A DNA stretch of 64,000 nucleotides from Siderastrea siderea (GCA_964030785.1 OZ034966.1:9105152-9169151), one strand, 5' to 3'; positions 50,223-63,553 are shown, numbered from the stretch's first letter. The notes: generated from the sequence alone by a model not told the origin. Made by a program: numbers and translations.

Positions 50223-50350
50223 CGCGCCCCACCCGCGTGGCAAGAGATGGACAACCATTTGTAAAAAAAAAACATCAACTCTTTTTTAATTAAAAATTTT
50301 AAAAACTGACAACACTGAGTTTGCACGTTCATGATAAATAATGTCTCTTG

Positions 50351-51619
50351 ACTCACAGCAGCCTTGACTCACAATAAAAAAAAAAACAACTCAAGAGGAA
50401 TGTTCAAAGTCTATTTACACAAATAAAACACGTCGTACACGACTGACTCGCTCCTTTCTTCTCTCCCGTTCCTCCTGCTCCTGTTTTTTGACTTCCCCGT
50501 AAAAATGACTGATGGTCAACCAATCATTTCCACAGTATAGTTCCGGCAGATGCGCAGCCATATAAAAATCAAGTTGCTCAAACAGCCCCATGCTGTTGTA
50601 CCTTCATAAAAAAGATTGCTATGTCAATGTTATTCTTTATTAGGTAGTTAGTGAAACAATCACACCGGAAGACAATAGGTCTGTTGCCGTAGTACTGATA
50701 AGAATTTTAAACAGCGACTGCTGTAGTCGTTTAATATGTGCGCCCTCCTTTTAAAACTTATCACAATTGTTAACTCACAGCAGCCTTGACTCACAATAAA
50801 AAAAAAAAACAACTCAAGAGGAATGTTCAAAGTCTATTTACACAAATAAAACACGTCGTACACGACTGACTCGCTCCTTTCTTCTCTCCCGTTCCTCCTG
50901 CTCCTGTTTTTTGACTTCCCCGTAAAAATGACTGATGGTCAACCAATCATTTCCACAGTATAGTTCCGGCAGATGCGCAGCCATATAAAAATCAAGTTGC
51001 TCAAACAGCCCCATGCTGTTGTACCTTCATAAAAAAGATTGCTATGTCAATGTTATTCTTTATTAGGTAGTTAGTGAAACAATCACACCGGAAGACAATA
51101 GGTCTGTTGCCGTAGTACTGATAAGAATTTTAAACAGCGACTGCTGTAGTCGTTTAATATGTGCGCCCTCCTTTTAAAACTTATCACAATTGTTAACTCA
51201 CAGCAGCCTTGACTCACAATAAAAAAAAAAAACAACTCAAGAGGAATGTTCAAAGTCTATTTACACAAATAAAACACGTCGTACACGACTGACTCGCTCC
51301 TTTCTTCTCTCCCGTTCCTCCTGCTCCTGTTTTTTGACTTCCCCGTAAAAATGACTGATGGTCAACCAATCATTTCCACAGTATAGTTCCGGCAGATGCG
51401 CAGCCATATAAAAATCAAGTTGCTCAAACAGCCCCATGCTGTTGTACCTTCATAAAAAAGATTGCTATGTCAATGTTATTCTTTATTAGGTAGTTAGTGA
51501 AACAATCACACCGGAAGACAATAGGTCTGTTGCCGTAGTACTGATAAGAATTTTAAACAGCGACTGCTGTAGTCGTTTAATATGTGCGCCCTCCTTTTAA
51601 AACTTATCACAATTGTTAA
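50351..51619. repeat. 422-bp unit in three tandem copies
   Basis: Copies start at about 50351, 50773 and 51196 and are almost identical, differing chiefly in poly-A length, so the expansion is very recent or an assembly artefact. Each starts with one or two TGACTCAC words (AP-1-like) and contains a 150-base segment that recurs, diverged, at 61709-61860. No coding frame survives. Confidence 0.9.
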
Positions 51620-54600
51620 TATTCTTGTGCTTAATGTCTACTACTTTTCTGGTTAAAAGCGTGCATTGTTTTAAAGTTGTTAATATTTTCTCTTTATCTG
51701 CACATGTTGCGGAATACAAAAACAATTTTGGTTGATTTCCGAATGTTTTTTTTTTTAATTCTCTAGCATTTTCTCTAGAATTGAAGTTGAAAATGTGTCA
51801 TGGCTCTTTCGTCAGTTTCCCACTTCCTTAGTTGTTATTCAACATTTACTAACAAGTGCCAAGTTTTCAATGTTCTGTCGCGCCTGAATGGAAAATCATA
51901 TATTCGTCGGTTCCCTAACAAATTATAATTTACCTAGTTTTGTGATGTCGGAAACTGTACAATGGTTTTCATTACTTGTGAGCGTCAGCGCCGTTGACTG
52001 ATTTTTGTAATGAGAGAGTTTAGAGAGTGTGTACAGATTGTCTGAACCGATAAGGCTTTGAGAGTTGCTTATCTCTTGGTGTGCCAGACGATAATACGGT
52101 TTTACTTTTTGTGTCAGAGAGTGGCGACGAGTTGTGAGTAGATGCGGGTGTTTTGTTGTGATTTTCAAGAATAAACCTCGTGTAGACGTCTTTCTTGTGC
52201 TCCCCACAATGAATTATTTTCTTTGATCATGATGTCGAGTAAAATTGTTCACCAACAACCGCATAACGAGTCTTGTAAGCTAACTTTTACGTAGAAATAA
52301 AATCAGTTTTATACAGCAGATGTAATTGATTTTAAATCCCTGGAATAGGAAGCAAAATTAAATGATCTTGAAAGCAATACCTCGAAATACCCAGTATGTC
52401 CAGAAGGGTATTTGGTTCCCAAATCTTGTTTACCTTTAGTAAATTGGAAATCATAATCGTTATCATCGCCAGGGCCATAGCTAGCCTTTAAGCCAAAAAG
52501 CCCGGGCCCAACAGGAATTTCTGTGATTTTTTTTTGCAATAGCCAAAAGACCATTATTATTTCTTCTACCGTTTTCGTTGCCACCATTCTACAGTTAATC
52601 CTCACCTTAAAACCGTTTCAAACCATGACTTTCAAAACAGTACAATATGTGTTAAAGGTGCTAATAGATTGTGCTCGAAACAAAGAAAAGGCTTAGGCCT
52701 AAAACCTTGAAACCGTTGTACTTACAAGTCTGCACAACCAACCGGCGTTTCTTTTCTTGGTTTTGACAGTTGTGCGTTCGTAAATTCAGAGAGCGGATAT
52801 GCCCCAAACGAAAACCAAGTAATTGTTTTGAGTCAGTTAGCAAAAGTACCAAATAATTTCCTTCATTTGGCAATAGACTGTAATTTTCGGCGAGAGAGGA
52901 TATGCGCGTCGCGATATCAACAGCTAAAATATAAGGTTCTTTATGGGAAAAAATACAGTGCCATTTAAAGCGAAAATTACCACCTCTTTTTTCTTATAAT
53001 AAAGATCGCTTACCTTAACTCCTTTGTTTGTCCCTTTGTGTCTTGTGCGGGTTTGGGGTCGATTCGATGTAAATCGGTGTTACAAAGATAAGAGTGCTCT
53101 TGTTATGTAAACTGAAAGCGTATTGCATCATCCTAGTTACATCTGAAGAAACACAGCTTTTAGGCCTGAATAAACTCAGCTAGAAGACTAACGCTTACGT
53201 TTACAGAGCTAAATGGACCTACTTTTCAATCCACCGTAAGCCTGTATTAACACAGCTTTCGAGACTGAAATACCAAGAATTATTGGATTTTATGTTGTAA
53301 CATATCCTCCGACCTTAGTTTGAGCCGTCCCCGGCCAAACAGACAAAATGACAGAATAATAGCCTCACTACTGATTTCTCATTGAATCAATCCTTTTTCT
53401 TTCGAAATTGAATGCTAACCTGCGAATGGGCATCTAAAATAAAGTAAACCAGCAACGAAATGATTTGGCAATGACTTGGACAAGCTATCGCAAAGAAGGG
53501 GACAACTCTTATAACATGATTTATAATACCCTCATATTCTTCTGGATAGACTTCTATTTGGTAACCGCACAACTGAAAACTGAACATTGCCGAATCGTGA
53601 TAATTGTGTTTGTGTGTCATCTCGACTGAATTCCCGAACAATTTCTTTGGTTATTGAATTTCGAGCTCTCTGAATAACCTTGATTTTTGCCAGCTCTCTG
53701 GTTCATTGCACACAGGTTATCTGCGAATCCCCCTGCTTTTTGCCTTAAAAGGAAATTGGATGCTTTGTCAAGTTCCTCAAGGATGAAAAAGGTATGTCGA
53801 AAACTATGAAAAAAAAAAACAAAGAAAAACAAATTCAGCAAAGAATAAAAAAGCTGAAAATTTAATAAAACAATTATTCGACTCGCGCTTGTTGGATATG
53901 AGTTGATAATAACCAACTAGGCGTGTTATTTATCAACTCATATTCAACGCACGCTTGTGGAATAATTGTAAATTAGCCCCAGGGGTCGGTATGGAAAATA
54001 AGCCAAGTTCAGTGACTGATGTTAATTAAATAACTAGTAACTAAATCCGGATGTTAGCCAAGCTGTAAAGACTAAAAGCTTAAAGTAGAGTGCTTTTAAA
54101 GTTTTAGGCAAGGCGGTGCAACGGGTGCATGTTTATCATTTTGACCGTCGATATAACTGAGGTATGTAAAGTTTAATATACAGATAGGTATTTTGAAGTC
54201 TAAAATTGAAAAAACCCTTAACGATTCTTACCTTGCACTAAGACTTTAAACGAGGTATAATTATTAGAAAGGAACCTTTATCATCGGCGAGTGATGCTTT
54301 TTTAGAATTTGCCAATATTTTGAATTTTCGTGCGCTGCTGGCAATTTCCTCTACTTTTGTGGTTAAACATACATGTTTTTAAAATTTTCAATATGTTCGA
54401 TTTATCTGCAAATATTATTGCAGAATATAAAATCAATTCTGTTAGGATTCACGTGTTTTTTTAACTGTCAATGATTTTCCTTGTTCGTAGTTAACTGAAA
54501 CGTTATACGCAGTTCATAATTCTAGTTCACATAAGCCTAGTTGGTGTATCTACCATTACCCGACTGATAATATATACAGACTCATGGCCGGTACAGCAAA

Positions 54601-55339
54601 TTTTCTACTCTGAAATAGTCAGTATTCTTCTTTTCTTTAATTAATAATTAAGAAGGTTTATTGTGAGAATATTTTCTAACATTTTTTGAGAGATGGCCTG
54701 GGTACTTGTAAAATGCGTTTGCAACGCAGCCAGTATTTCATTGATTTGTTTTACAAACGACCCTAAAATTATTTCTTAGTTGGATTGCTCGATAATAGAA
54801 TGCTTTTGAAGTTCAGTAACTACATCGATTTCTTAAAATTTAGTTGGTAAAATTGCCTGAGTTGACTGTCACTAGTTTTCTTTTTTTCTTTTAATAAAAA
54901 TGTTATTTTTATTCTTTTTAATTAAAAAAGTGCCATAATTTAAGTGTTATGTCGTGCTTGACTGGGAAATTATTTATTCGTCTGTTCCCTTACAAATTGC
55001 TATTTGCCTAACTGAATCTGTGAGTTTGCTCTCCTTTATCATCATCCAAATTTAAAAGATAGGAAATTTGCAGTTCGTTTGCATTTATCGAACAGACTAC
55101 GGTCTGAATTAAGATAATCATTTCAACTGGCATGGTGCGAAGTTGTTCTGGCATGTCCAGTCAGTTATTCGTAAGAATGGTTTCATTTTACCCGACGTTT
55201 GTTCATTTTTAAATGCTGACAATAAATGGAATCAACCAGAAACAGTCAGAGCCCTGGTCTGAAACTTGCTCAGTAAGATCCGAGGCTAGCCCTAACTGGT
55301 TGGCGCTGATAACACGGTCAAAACAGGCTAAACGTTAAC
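51620..55339. other. intergenic, nothing firm
   Basis: Long AT-rich tract. A few short minus-strand frames (52309-52605, 53387-53641) have no recognised domain. An inverted pair around 53880-53965 (AATTATTCGACTCGCGCTTG and its partner) is probably a small foldback. Confidence 0.4.
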
Positions 55340-56240
55340 TGCACTGGAGCTATTTCTACATTCAAGACAGTTGCTGTGCAGTTCACTGATGGGAAAAAAA
55401 TCTCGTGACACTAGATAGTCTAGATACGGCAAGATAACGGCCTGACTATATATGTGATCGATCTAAATCCGGCCAATCAGTACGTGATATTTATGAAAGA
55501 GAAAACCTTAGGTCGCGTTTCGCGCTTTCGTGGAACGAATTTCTAGCTTCGGATATCAAACAAATTATTACAACCTTGTACAACACAGGAAAGGAATCTC
55601 GTATTGCCTAACTAAACTTCAGTTATCGGTCATTTAGCCACAGCAAAAATTGCCGAACTGAATTAAAAACCTCTTATTCATTCAGAAGTCTTTGACGTCA
55701 CTTTCTCTTGCCAGCCTCGATTTGCTTTTGGAAATTCGGAACATACAAACTAAATGGAAGCCTGCCTTACTGGTTTGTTCTGAGACCCTAGCCAGCACAC
55801 AGCAAAACGTTCACTGTAGTAGAGTTATTTCTAAGGCCATCGATGCATGGTTGATGGGCAAAAAAATGTCGTGGTACTAGATACCTCTTGCGGCAAGATG
55901 AAGGCCTGACTGTGTTGATCTAAATCGCTAATACGTTACACCCAGACGCTTCTGAGGGTTTTGGCACGAGAGCAAAGGCCTACGGGAAGGCTTCACATAG
56001 ATCGCAGGTCACCAAGGGAGGATTTTTCAGCTTTCCCATGACCTCTACGTCTCCTCAAAATCCCGCGTAGAAAAAGAAGCGCCTGGGTACAAGGCAATGA
56101 ATTTCTAGCTTTGTATATCAAACAAATTATTACAACCTTGTACGAGATATATATAATCTGGTATTGCCTAACCGAATTTCAGCTGCCGGCCATTTAGCCA
56201 CAGCTTTCAGTAAGGCAAAAATCGCCGAAATAAGCCGGTT
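55340..56240. repeat. two diverged copies of a dispersed repeat
   Basis: The block with GATATCAAACAAATTATTAC and GGTCATTTAGCCACAG at about 55550-55670 recurs at about 56115-56230. The segment GACACTAGATAGTCTAGATA (55408) also occurs at 30600. Fragments of an old repeat family. Confidence 0.6.
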
Positions 56241-56594
56241 AAAACAAGGTCACGAAAATCAAACCTGAAAAAAAAAAGAAAAATGGTCTTCCTGGATTGA
56301 AAGACGTTTTGGCCAGGTAAGTACTTGCATGAAATCAAAATTTAAAAAAAATTGATCGAACTGGCGCTTTGAATTCGTGTTTGATGTTTCCTGTAGCGTT
56401 CGGCCGTATTTATGACACAAAATTACCCCTTGATACGTGCCTCGTTCGTTAAAAATTTAACTTTAGTAGGACTCTCTCAGTGTAGAATGATCAACAAAAA
56501 TATAGTAAGGTATTTATAATTGCTTCAAGGTAAACAACCCTCTGTAACAAACCAGGGTGAGACCCGGATGTTCCCCAGGAGATGAGATTAAACT
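56241..56594. other. intergenic
   Basis: Nothing recognised. Confidence 0.4.
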
Positions 56595-56741
56595 CTCACT
56601 GAGGGAGGACGAATTATTCGACCAGGTTGTTTCAATTTGTCACCTGCAGAGGGCAATGAGGTCAGCTTTTACTGAAATGGCGATTCTAAGTTTACTCGTT
56701 AAATTGGCCGATTTTATTCCTTTTTGCCATTAACTACAAAT

Positions 56742-57579
56742 TAACACGCCGGGCCAGCAGAGGGCACGAAGCTGCACGCTCGGAAAAACTTTTGCGTCTT
56801 TTATCCGATAGAGCTCAAACTTTGCACAATGATAGAACTTTTTATTCCAAACAATCGTATCGTTTTTGTTTTTTCATTTTAACGGTTTTTGGCGGGAAAA
56901 TGACGTCACAGTGCTAAAGGCAAATTTTCAATTGTCTCTTATGGCACAAAAAGTATATGATTCTGAAAGAACTCATTGAGATAAAGTGAAATGCGAAGAA
57001 ATTATTGAAAAAGCTCGATCCGTCTTGAAGATATAAAGATCTGAATTTTATAAATGTTCTAAAAATAGTAACAAAATGGCGGAAAATTCAAACTATTGAA
57101 AAAGCTCGATCCGTCTTGAAGATATAAAGATCTGAATTTTATAAATGTTCTAAAAATAGTAACAAAATGGCGGAAAATTCAAACTATTGAAAAAGCTCGA
57201 TCCGTCTTGAAGATATAAAGATCTGAATTTTATAAATGTTCTAAAAATAGTAACAAAATGGCGGAAAATTCAAACTTCCGAACTTTATATCTTCAAGACG
57301 GATCGAGCTTTTTCAATAATTTCTTCGCATTTCACTTTATCTCAATGAGTTCTTTCAGAATCATATACTTTTTGTGCCATAAGAGACAATTGAAAATTTG
57401 CCTTTAGCACTGTGACGTCATTTTCCCGCCAAAAACCGTTGAAATGAAAAAACAAAAACGATACGATTGTTTGGAATAAAAAGTTCTATCATTGTGCAAA
57501 GTTTGAGCTCTATCGGATAAAAGACGCAAAAGTTTTTCCGAGCGTGCAGCTTCGTGCCCTCTGCTGGCCCGGCGTGTAA
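56742..57579. mobile_element. 832-bp foldback with TAA target duplication (Harbinger-like)
   Basis: Element 56745-57576 has ends CACGCCGGGCC and GGCCCGGCGTG. Inverted arms of about 280 bases enclose three direct repeats of about 88 bases (starting near 57007, 57095, 57184; core CTCGATCCGTCTTGAAGATA). It is flanked by TAA on both sides. Copy 1 of the host repeat (29595) keeps the empty site AAATTAACGC, with a single TAA. A 3-bp T-A-A-type duplication is typical of PIF/Harbinger. Confidence 0.85.
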
Positions 57580-57580
57580 C

Positions 57581-57799
57581 GCAAAACACTAGCCGCCGTA
57601 GCAGGCGTTTCCGTAGGTTTTTCCGCCCGTTCGAGGCATTTTTCGCTTTTTGGCGGCGCAAATATTGGGGTGAAGGTAACACTGATGGAAGGAGCGGGGA
57701 GGGGATGTTTGCGCTCGCCCCAATTTTCGCGCGTTCAAGGCGCGAAAAATACTTCAAACCCGGCCTCGGAAACGCTTGCAACGCAGGATAGCAAAACAC
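57581..57799. mobile_element. MITE family 1 copy with 9-bp TSD
   Basis: Element 57590-57790 (201 bases), ends TAGCCGCCGTAGCAGGCG and a complementary right end, flanked by GCAAAACAC on both sides. The empty site is present in copy 1 at 29600 (AACGCAAAACACATAAGG). Same family as 8287-8520. Confidence 0.85.
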
Positions 57800-58147
57800 G
57801 TAAGGAAGATTTTAATTAAAAGGAAGATTTAATTAAAAAGGAAGGAAGACTTTAAGAAGATTTAAGATTTTAAAGGAAGGTTTAATTAAAAGGAAGATTT
57901 TATTTAAAATTTCTCACCTACCCATCATCTGTATACGAGTATCAGGGTGTACAAAAAAATCGATGTTTATTCTTGTTTTTTGTATAAGGCCTAATTAATG
58001 TGTAATTCACTAGATAATTGCCTATTTTCATTACGATTTCAGTGGATTCACGAGTCAAGATCTTCAGAATAAGAGGAATATGCACCAAGCTGGGCCGTTT
58101 ATTTACGGATTGCCGCTAAATTTGAGCTTTTGTCACGTGTCACAAGT

Positions 58148-58490
58148 ATATTTTTGCAACCTTGTCCCCAGGGCTTCTCCTCGTTCAACATGGCGGCTCG
58201 GAGAAACCTCTGGCCAAGGCTGCTGAAATACTCCAAGAATTGTGGAGTATTTTGTCACTTGACACATGATGAAATGGCTTTTACGGAGGTTGTTTCCAAC
58301 GTCTGGCAACCCTGTTTATTTTCTTCCAATCTGAAACCGTTGTTCAAACAAAATGAAGACATTTCATCTTGTTTTACGGGACGAAATCTTCACGAATTTT
58401 TGGAGCCATGTAGCAGCCTTGGCCAGGGGTTTCTCCGACCCGCCATTTTGAATGAGGAGAAGGCCCTAGGAGGCGAGGTTGATATTTTTG
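58148..58490. mobile_element. MITE with CAACCT ends and 9-bp TSD
   Basis: Element 58157-58481, arms of about 80 bases (GGCTTCTCCTCGTTCAACAT region mirrored near 58440-58480), flanked by ATATTTTTG at 58148-58156 and 58482-58490. Copy 1 has the uninterrupted ATATTTTTGCTCC at 29779. The 9-bp duplication again points to a Mutator-like transposase. Confidence 0.8.
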
Positions 58491-59365
58491 CTCTGATCGC
58501 GTGAAACGCATATTAATCAACCCCTTTACGAACGCAAAAAAAAAATCGAATTCCTGTAAACTTATCCTTGACAGATTGCCGTTCGGCGGACTTTCCCCCG
58601 AAATTCCTCTTTTTTTTTATTCAGCGAAAAGCCTTTATGAATGGGACTCCCGGAAGGCGGTGTCGAACCATTGTAGTGCCTTGCTATTGCCGTGTAGCAG
58701 AAAAGAAAGGTAATAAAGGTAAAAATGTTTGCTGCATCAAATGTTTTCGGACATGCCGACCCTTATTAATGCGTGAATGGTGAATTTGTTTATATACGTC
58801 GACAGGCCTTCGAAAAGGTAACGTAACGAATGAACCGATTTTAGATCGCCTTGCATACCTCATTTTTGTCGATTGCACTGTCGCTGTTAAGTCAGTCTTA
58901 CAGCTGCTTTGAAAGTACCCGATTTACAGTTTTTACCTCATTTAAGAGGTGAACATTTGTGAAATCGTGACGCTCTTGGAGCAACCAAGAAGCCCTCTAA
59001 ACCTTATAATTTATACTGAAGACCCGAAAACTAGTTTAAATTTCACTGATTAATTTACAATACAGGTGCGATCGACAGATTCTACCTCTCTTTCAACTAA
59101 AATCAGAATAAAAAGCACAGACTTACTTAAATTACGTCTTCTGGTATGAGAACAAGGAGACAGTACACCTGGTGTCAAACGCAGAAGCCAACAAATGGCG
59201 ACGAGAGAGGCTTAGGAAAGGAGGCTTGGAATGACGGTTTAGGCAAGATAAGCGACGATATTTGTCTAACCTGCAAATGACTTACGTTTATATAGAGCAA
59301 TTTATGGGCTGGCGGGTGGTTTTATAAGCGTTATTTGATCTTTAAAATATTAAATGCCATAAACG

Positions 59366-62000
59366 ATTTGATCATGACGTCATTAGCAATTATTCATCTT
59401 TATATTAAAGGAAATGTAAAGACATATAGAAGACGTTTTATAAATAAATGCACGAAAAGAAAAAGATTAGGTCTGTGTTCTACTATGGAAGAAACATAGG
59501 CACGCATTGCGTGCTTGACCTATGTTGAAATGACAAGTCTTATCCTCGCTTATTTGCGATTTTTAAGACATACTCTGAGGACAAAACAACACGCGATTAT
59601 TCTTGCAAATACTTCCCCCCTCCACTATAGCACCTGAGTGCATAAAGCCCAGTGCATAAAGCCCAGTTCAGACGCCGCACCTCCCATGTGTCGTACCAAG
59701 TAGTACGTAGTTTTTTGGCAGTTGTACGGTGTCCAAATGAGTTTTTTCGACAGATTTCAATTAGGCAAGCCAAAATCTCAGAGTACAGCAAAGTTTGCCA
59801 CTTAAATACGACCTAGGAGCGAAAATGTATTTGGTACGGTCCATGAGAGGTACGGCGTCTGAACTGGTCCTCAAACAGCTTTTTTGTTTACTCAGCAATA
59901 CCCTTGGAATGCAAAGCAACATCCCGCTAAAAGCCCAGTTGAACCAAAATTGGAGATAGAGCAACCATCGGGCTAGTAGGCTACAAACTAAAGAGTCAAA
60001 CTGACACTAGAACAAAACGACTGCATAAAAACTTCAAATTAAATTTAAAACTGAAACCTCAGTTAAGGTCAACTAATGATTGTCTGCATATTACTGAAGA
60101 ATATAAATCGAGCTCACAACAAGATGTGAAAGAAACAAGTGTAGTAGATAATAATTTGAGGAGAGGAAAGTCATTGCGGTCATGTTAAAACGTAGCCTGC
60201 AGACTGTGCAGACTGCAGACCATGCAGACTACGCAGACTGGTATTTTGTTTTCTTTAAGTAAACTGTGATTTGTTGCACTTTTTAGGACTTTTCACTTTT
60301 TGTCGTGTTAAGATGACATGGCCAGCAGCTTGTCGAGTTCTCCAAAAAATGCCCCGCTGTAAGGAATTCTCGAACAATTTCGACAGAAAGATTCGCACCT
60401 TCTGGGAGTATTTCATATTCCTTTGCCAGACGATTCAAAAGTACATTTTGGTTTTGCAGTTAACGAAGTTTCCGAGCTTGAGCTTACCGTGAACTCGCTA
60501 TGTTACCGTATACACTACAGGTTTATAAACCTACAGACACGCTTGAACAAGCTAATCTATGCAAATTGCTATCTTAAACACGTCGCTAAAAAATTTCAAA
60601 AACCATATGTTCCCGTATATGATAAAACCAAGAAAGAAATCATTTCTATGTCGGCTAGAAAATCTGTGGATATGACTGATATAAATCATGGACACAACAT
60701 CGTAAACTAAAACTAAACCGCATTTTGGGAAGAGAAAACAGGTTTAAAAACCTACTGACACGCTTGAATTAACAAGCTAATTTATGCAAATTGCAATCTT
60801 ATAAACACGTCGCTATAAATTTCAAATTACCAAACAAAGCTGTTTCAAAAACCTTGCAAAGTACAGTCAAAATTATCCGTATCAAGCACAGATACAATCT
60901 TTTCAACCAACATCTTGCTAAAAGATACATAACCAAAACAGCTGTTTCATAACACAAATCATAAAAGAACAAATTAAATTACAGTTTCTCGTCAACAAGT
61001 CTATTTTTGGAACGATGTTTAAAATTGTTTTTGTCAAGCACTCACGTTCCACCGTTGGCCACGACAAAGTTCAATTTTACCTGCCCTTACAATAGCTTTA
61101 GGAAATTACCATCAATTCCACCACACCAAGCCTTCACTGAAAATATAACATTCGAGAGGAAAAAGTAGAAAAGCACATTTGAGCTGATCGTTTCCGTCCC
61201 CATATGTACATTCGACATGGCTTCAGTAAGGGGATTCTAACCAGCTCTTTCATTGGTAGAATGTACTCTTAGCTTAGTAGCCTCAATCTGATTGGTGCCA
61301 CATAGTGCCACATAAATTCCCCCGGGGGGTGTACTCCCATGTGAAAGGTGCATGGATGCACGTCGTCTCGCGTTCTCCGTCTGTTTTAGCATAGCCTTAA
61401 TTTAAATTTTCCGACGAGCATTCCCGCCCGTCTCACATGAGATTTCCCCCCCGGATCAAAAATACATACATACATACATACATACATACATACATACATA
61501 CAGACATACAAACAAACAAACAAACATAGAAAGCGAAAAACTTCACGCTGGCTAAGACCCTATGTTTTCAACATAGGTCAAAAATGTTCCCAGTGGACGA
61601 TCTGACTAGACGGAAGTCAGTTGTGAGGAGCCGATGAATTATTCATCCGAAAGTATGCATTTCTTAACTTGTCTTAAGGTGTTCATTTCTTGCGAAAAGG
61701 CTGCTTCTTCATAAAAAAAGATTACTCTGTTAATGCTATTCTTTATTAGATAGCTGGTGAAATAATCACATCGGAAGACAATAGGTCTGTTGCCGTAGTA
61801 CTGATAACAATTTTAAACAGCGAGTGCTTTAGTTGTTTGATATGTGCGCCCTGCGTTTAAAGGCATTATTGGCCTGACAATAAAAATTTTATGATGTCCC
61901 TCGCTGTCATTGATTAACTTCAATTTTGAACACGTGAGGGATGGACAATACTCTAGGGGTATCCTTGAATTGGTTAGTGGGTATACCCTCTAGACCTGTA
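59366..62000. other. intergenic with small repeats
   Basis: Contains an inverted repeat at 59660-59875 (CCAGTTCAGACGCCG and its complement, probably a MITE), a GCAGACT minisatellite near 60196-60240 and a diverged tandem pair (about 60520-60600 and 60740-60825). A (CATA)n run lies at 61466-61510. No gene recognised. Confidence 0.5.
61709..61860. repeat. dispersed relative of the 422-bp unit
   Basis: Matches the segment CTTCATAAAAAAGATTGC...GTGCGCCCTCC of each 422-bp unit (for example 50605-50757) at roughly 88% by eye, including AAGACAATAGGTCTGTTGCC exactly. Confidence 0.8.
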
Positions 62001-62263
62001 TGCCATGTGCTTCTAGCGATCTAGCCTCGAGCAAGTTGTTGAGTTTTCGGAGCTACAATTTTATACCTCTTTTCGCCTTCTTTGTCAGGTAAGCGTGTTT
62101 TAGCTCCCCATTTCCTCTGCTGATTGCATTCAGGACCGTGTACGTATTTCCACGTATTTTTCTTCTGTATATCTTTTGTCGTTACGAACCTTGAGTTCGC
62201 TTGCGTCGCTCGTATCCGCCCGCTCGTATCTTCGCTTCGGTAGTTCATTATAATTCCGTCATT

Positions 62264-62860
62264 ATGAATAATTCAGTTCGTCCTAAGGCCCTCATCATTG
62301 GGCATTCTTTCGTCCGTCGTTTAAAGGACGACCTCCTGCGGAATTTTGACTCTCGTGCATCCCTTGATTTCGGGCTAGATCGAAGCATGGAAATTTTGTT
62401 GCATGGCGTCGGCGGGCTTCGCGTTACTCAACTTCGCCGCATTATTTCCCAGAAAGTTCGCGATCTGTCGCCAAATGCTGTGCTTTTGGAAATCGGCACG
62501 AACGATTTGGGTTCTATTTCACCCGAAATTGTGGGCTCCGACATTCATGATATTGTCGAATATTTACATTTCTCTTTAGGTATCAAAATGGTGGGTGTTT
62601 GTTTAGTGATACCTCGTAGGGTTCGCGAGTCGGGCTTGCCTGACGCTGGTTTCAATCTTTTGGCCCTGAAACTAAACCAGTACCTTTCTGTGTTGCTGGA
62701 TGATACTCCGTTCGCTTTTGTCTGGCATCACGAGGAGCTGGAGTCGCTGGATCGCGCCATTTTGATGCCAGATGGTGTTCATTTGAATCCACATGGCCAG
62801 TACAAGCTCTACCGGAGCTATCGTGGTGCACTTTTAAAGGCTTTGCCTTCGTCGTCTTAG
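62264..62860 (+). CDS. SGNH/GDSL-type hydrolase-like protein
   Basis: Protein of 198 aa from the first clear ATG. Block I is IIGHSFVRRL with the nucleophile Ser, block III LLEIGTNDLG, and block V DGVHLNPHGQY with the Asp-x-x-His pair, so the SGNH residues are all present. Proteins of this type accompany DIRS/Ngaro-like retrotransposons in cnidarians. The Gag-like frame 700 bases downstream on the same strand supports that setting. Could be an esterase carried by the element; substrate unknown. Confidence 0.7.
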   Translation: MNNSVRPKALIIGHSFVRRLKDDLLRNFDSRASLDFGLDRSMEILLHGVGGLRVTQLRRIISQKVRDLSPNAVLLEIGTNDLGSISPEIVGSDIHDIVEYLHFSLGIKMVGVCLVIPRRVRESGLPDAGFNLLALKLNQYLSVLLDDTPFAFVWHHEELESLDRAILMPDGVHLNPHGQYKLYRSYRGALLKALPSSS

Positions 62861-62929
62861 AATTTTTCACGGGGGTTATAGGCTCTTAATAACTTGCTTT
62901 GTGTTTGTACTGTAATAATGTACGCCTAG

Positions 62930-63370
62930 AATATTGATTATTTCATCATTGTTGGCCTGGCGCCCACTTAGCTGTTTTCGTGTCACATGGTTAACGCTCA
63001 TTTATGGCCTCCTACGTTTGCAGGCTTTTTTGTTTTTATTAACGTTCATTTATGGCCTGCATTATTATTACTTGATTTGTTGGCCTGGAGCAGCCTTAGC
63101 AGGATTAATTTTCTTTTGATTTTTTGTTGGCCTGTTAAGTTGGCCTGGAGCACACTAAGCCATTTGTTTGTGCTACTTTATTGCCTGCTTAAAGCCTGAT
63201 TCCTTATTTGTCGGCCTGAGCAGAATTAGCACGTTGCTTTGTTTTAATTTACTTTTTGGCTTCGTGCTCATTTATGGCCTACTTTGTTTTTGTTAGCCTG
63301 GAGCATACCTTGATTTTACTTTGTTTCTGCTCATTTATGGCTCTCTTTATTTTGCAGCTTCATGGGGTGG
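62930..63370. repeat. alternating GGCCTGGAGC / TCATTTATGGCCT repeats
   Basis: Five GGCCTGGAGCA-type words (such as 63080, 63140 and 63296) alternate with four CTCATTTATGGCCT words (62997, 63048, 63268, 63337), with spacings of 30-80 bases. Non-coding, between the SGNH gene and the Gag-like frame. Confidence 0.6.
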
Positions 63371-63553
63371 CACTATGCGGCGACACTGTGTTTGTATAGT
63401 CTGCCATGCCACCCTGCTGCGCTCGTGTTGTAATTGTTTTTATGTTTGTTTTTGTGTGTTATTTGAGCGATGATCACTTTTGCAGCAGCTTAACCTACAA
63501 ACCAGCCTTCTTCGTGGGGGTTCGCTTGTCTGGTTCTTTTTGTTTATCCTAGA

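Larger units (their letters stand above)
56595..59365. repeat. dispersed repeat, copy 2, with three nested insertions
   Basis: Same repeat as 29455-30735 but more than twice as long because of three inserted MITEs (next entries). Shared landmarks include GGGAGGACGAATTATTCGAC at the start, CATTTTTGTCGATTGCACTG in the middle and GGGCTGGCGGGTGGTTTTAT near the end. Confidence 0.75.

Noticed and set aside
31110..50300. Terminal inverted repeat of the Polinton built on TTTTTTTTACAAAT (31133 and, inverted, 50262)
   Set aside because: Only about 14 bases match and most are homopolymer; flanks do not pair and no target duplication is visible.
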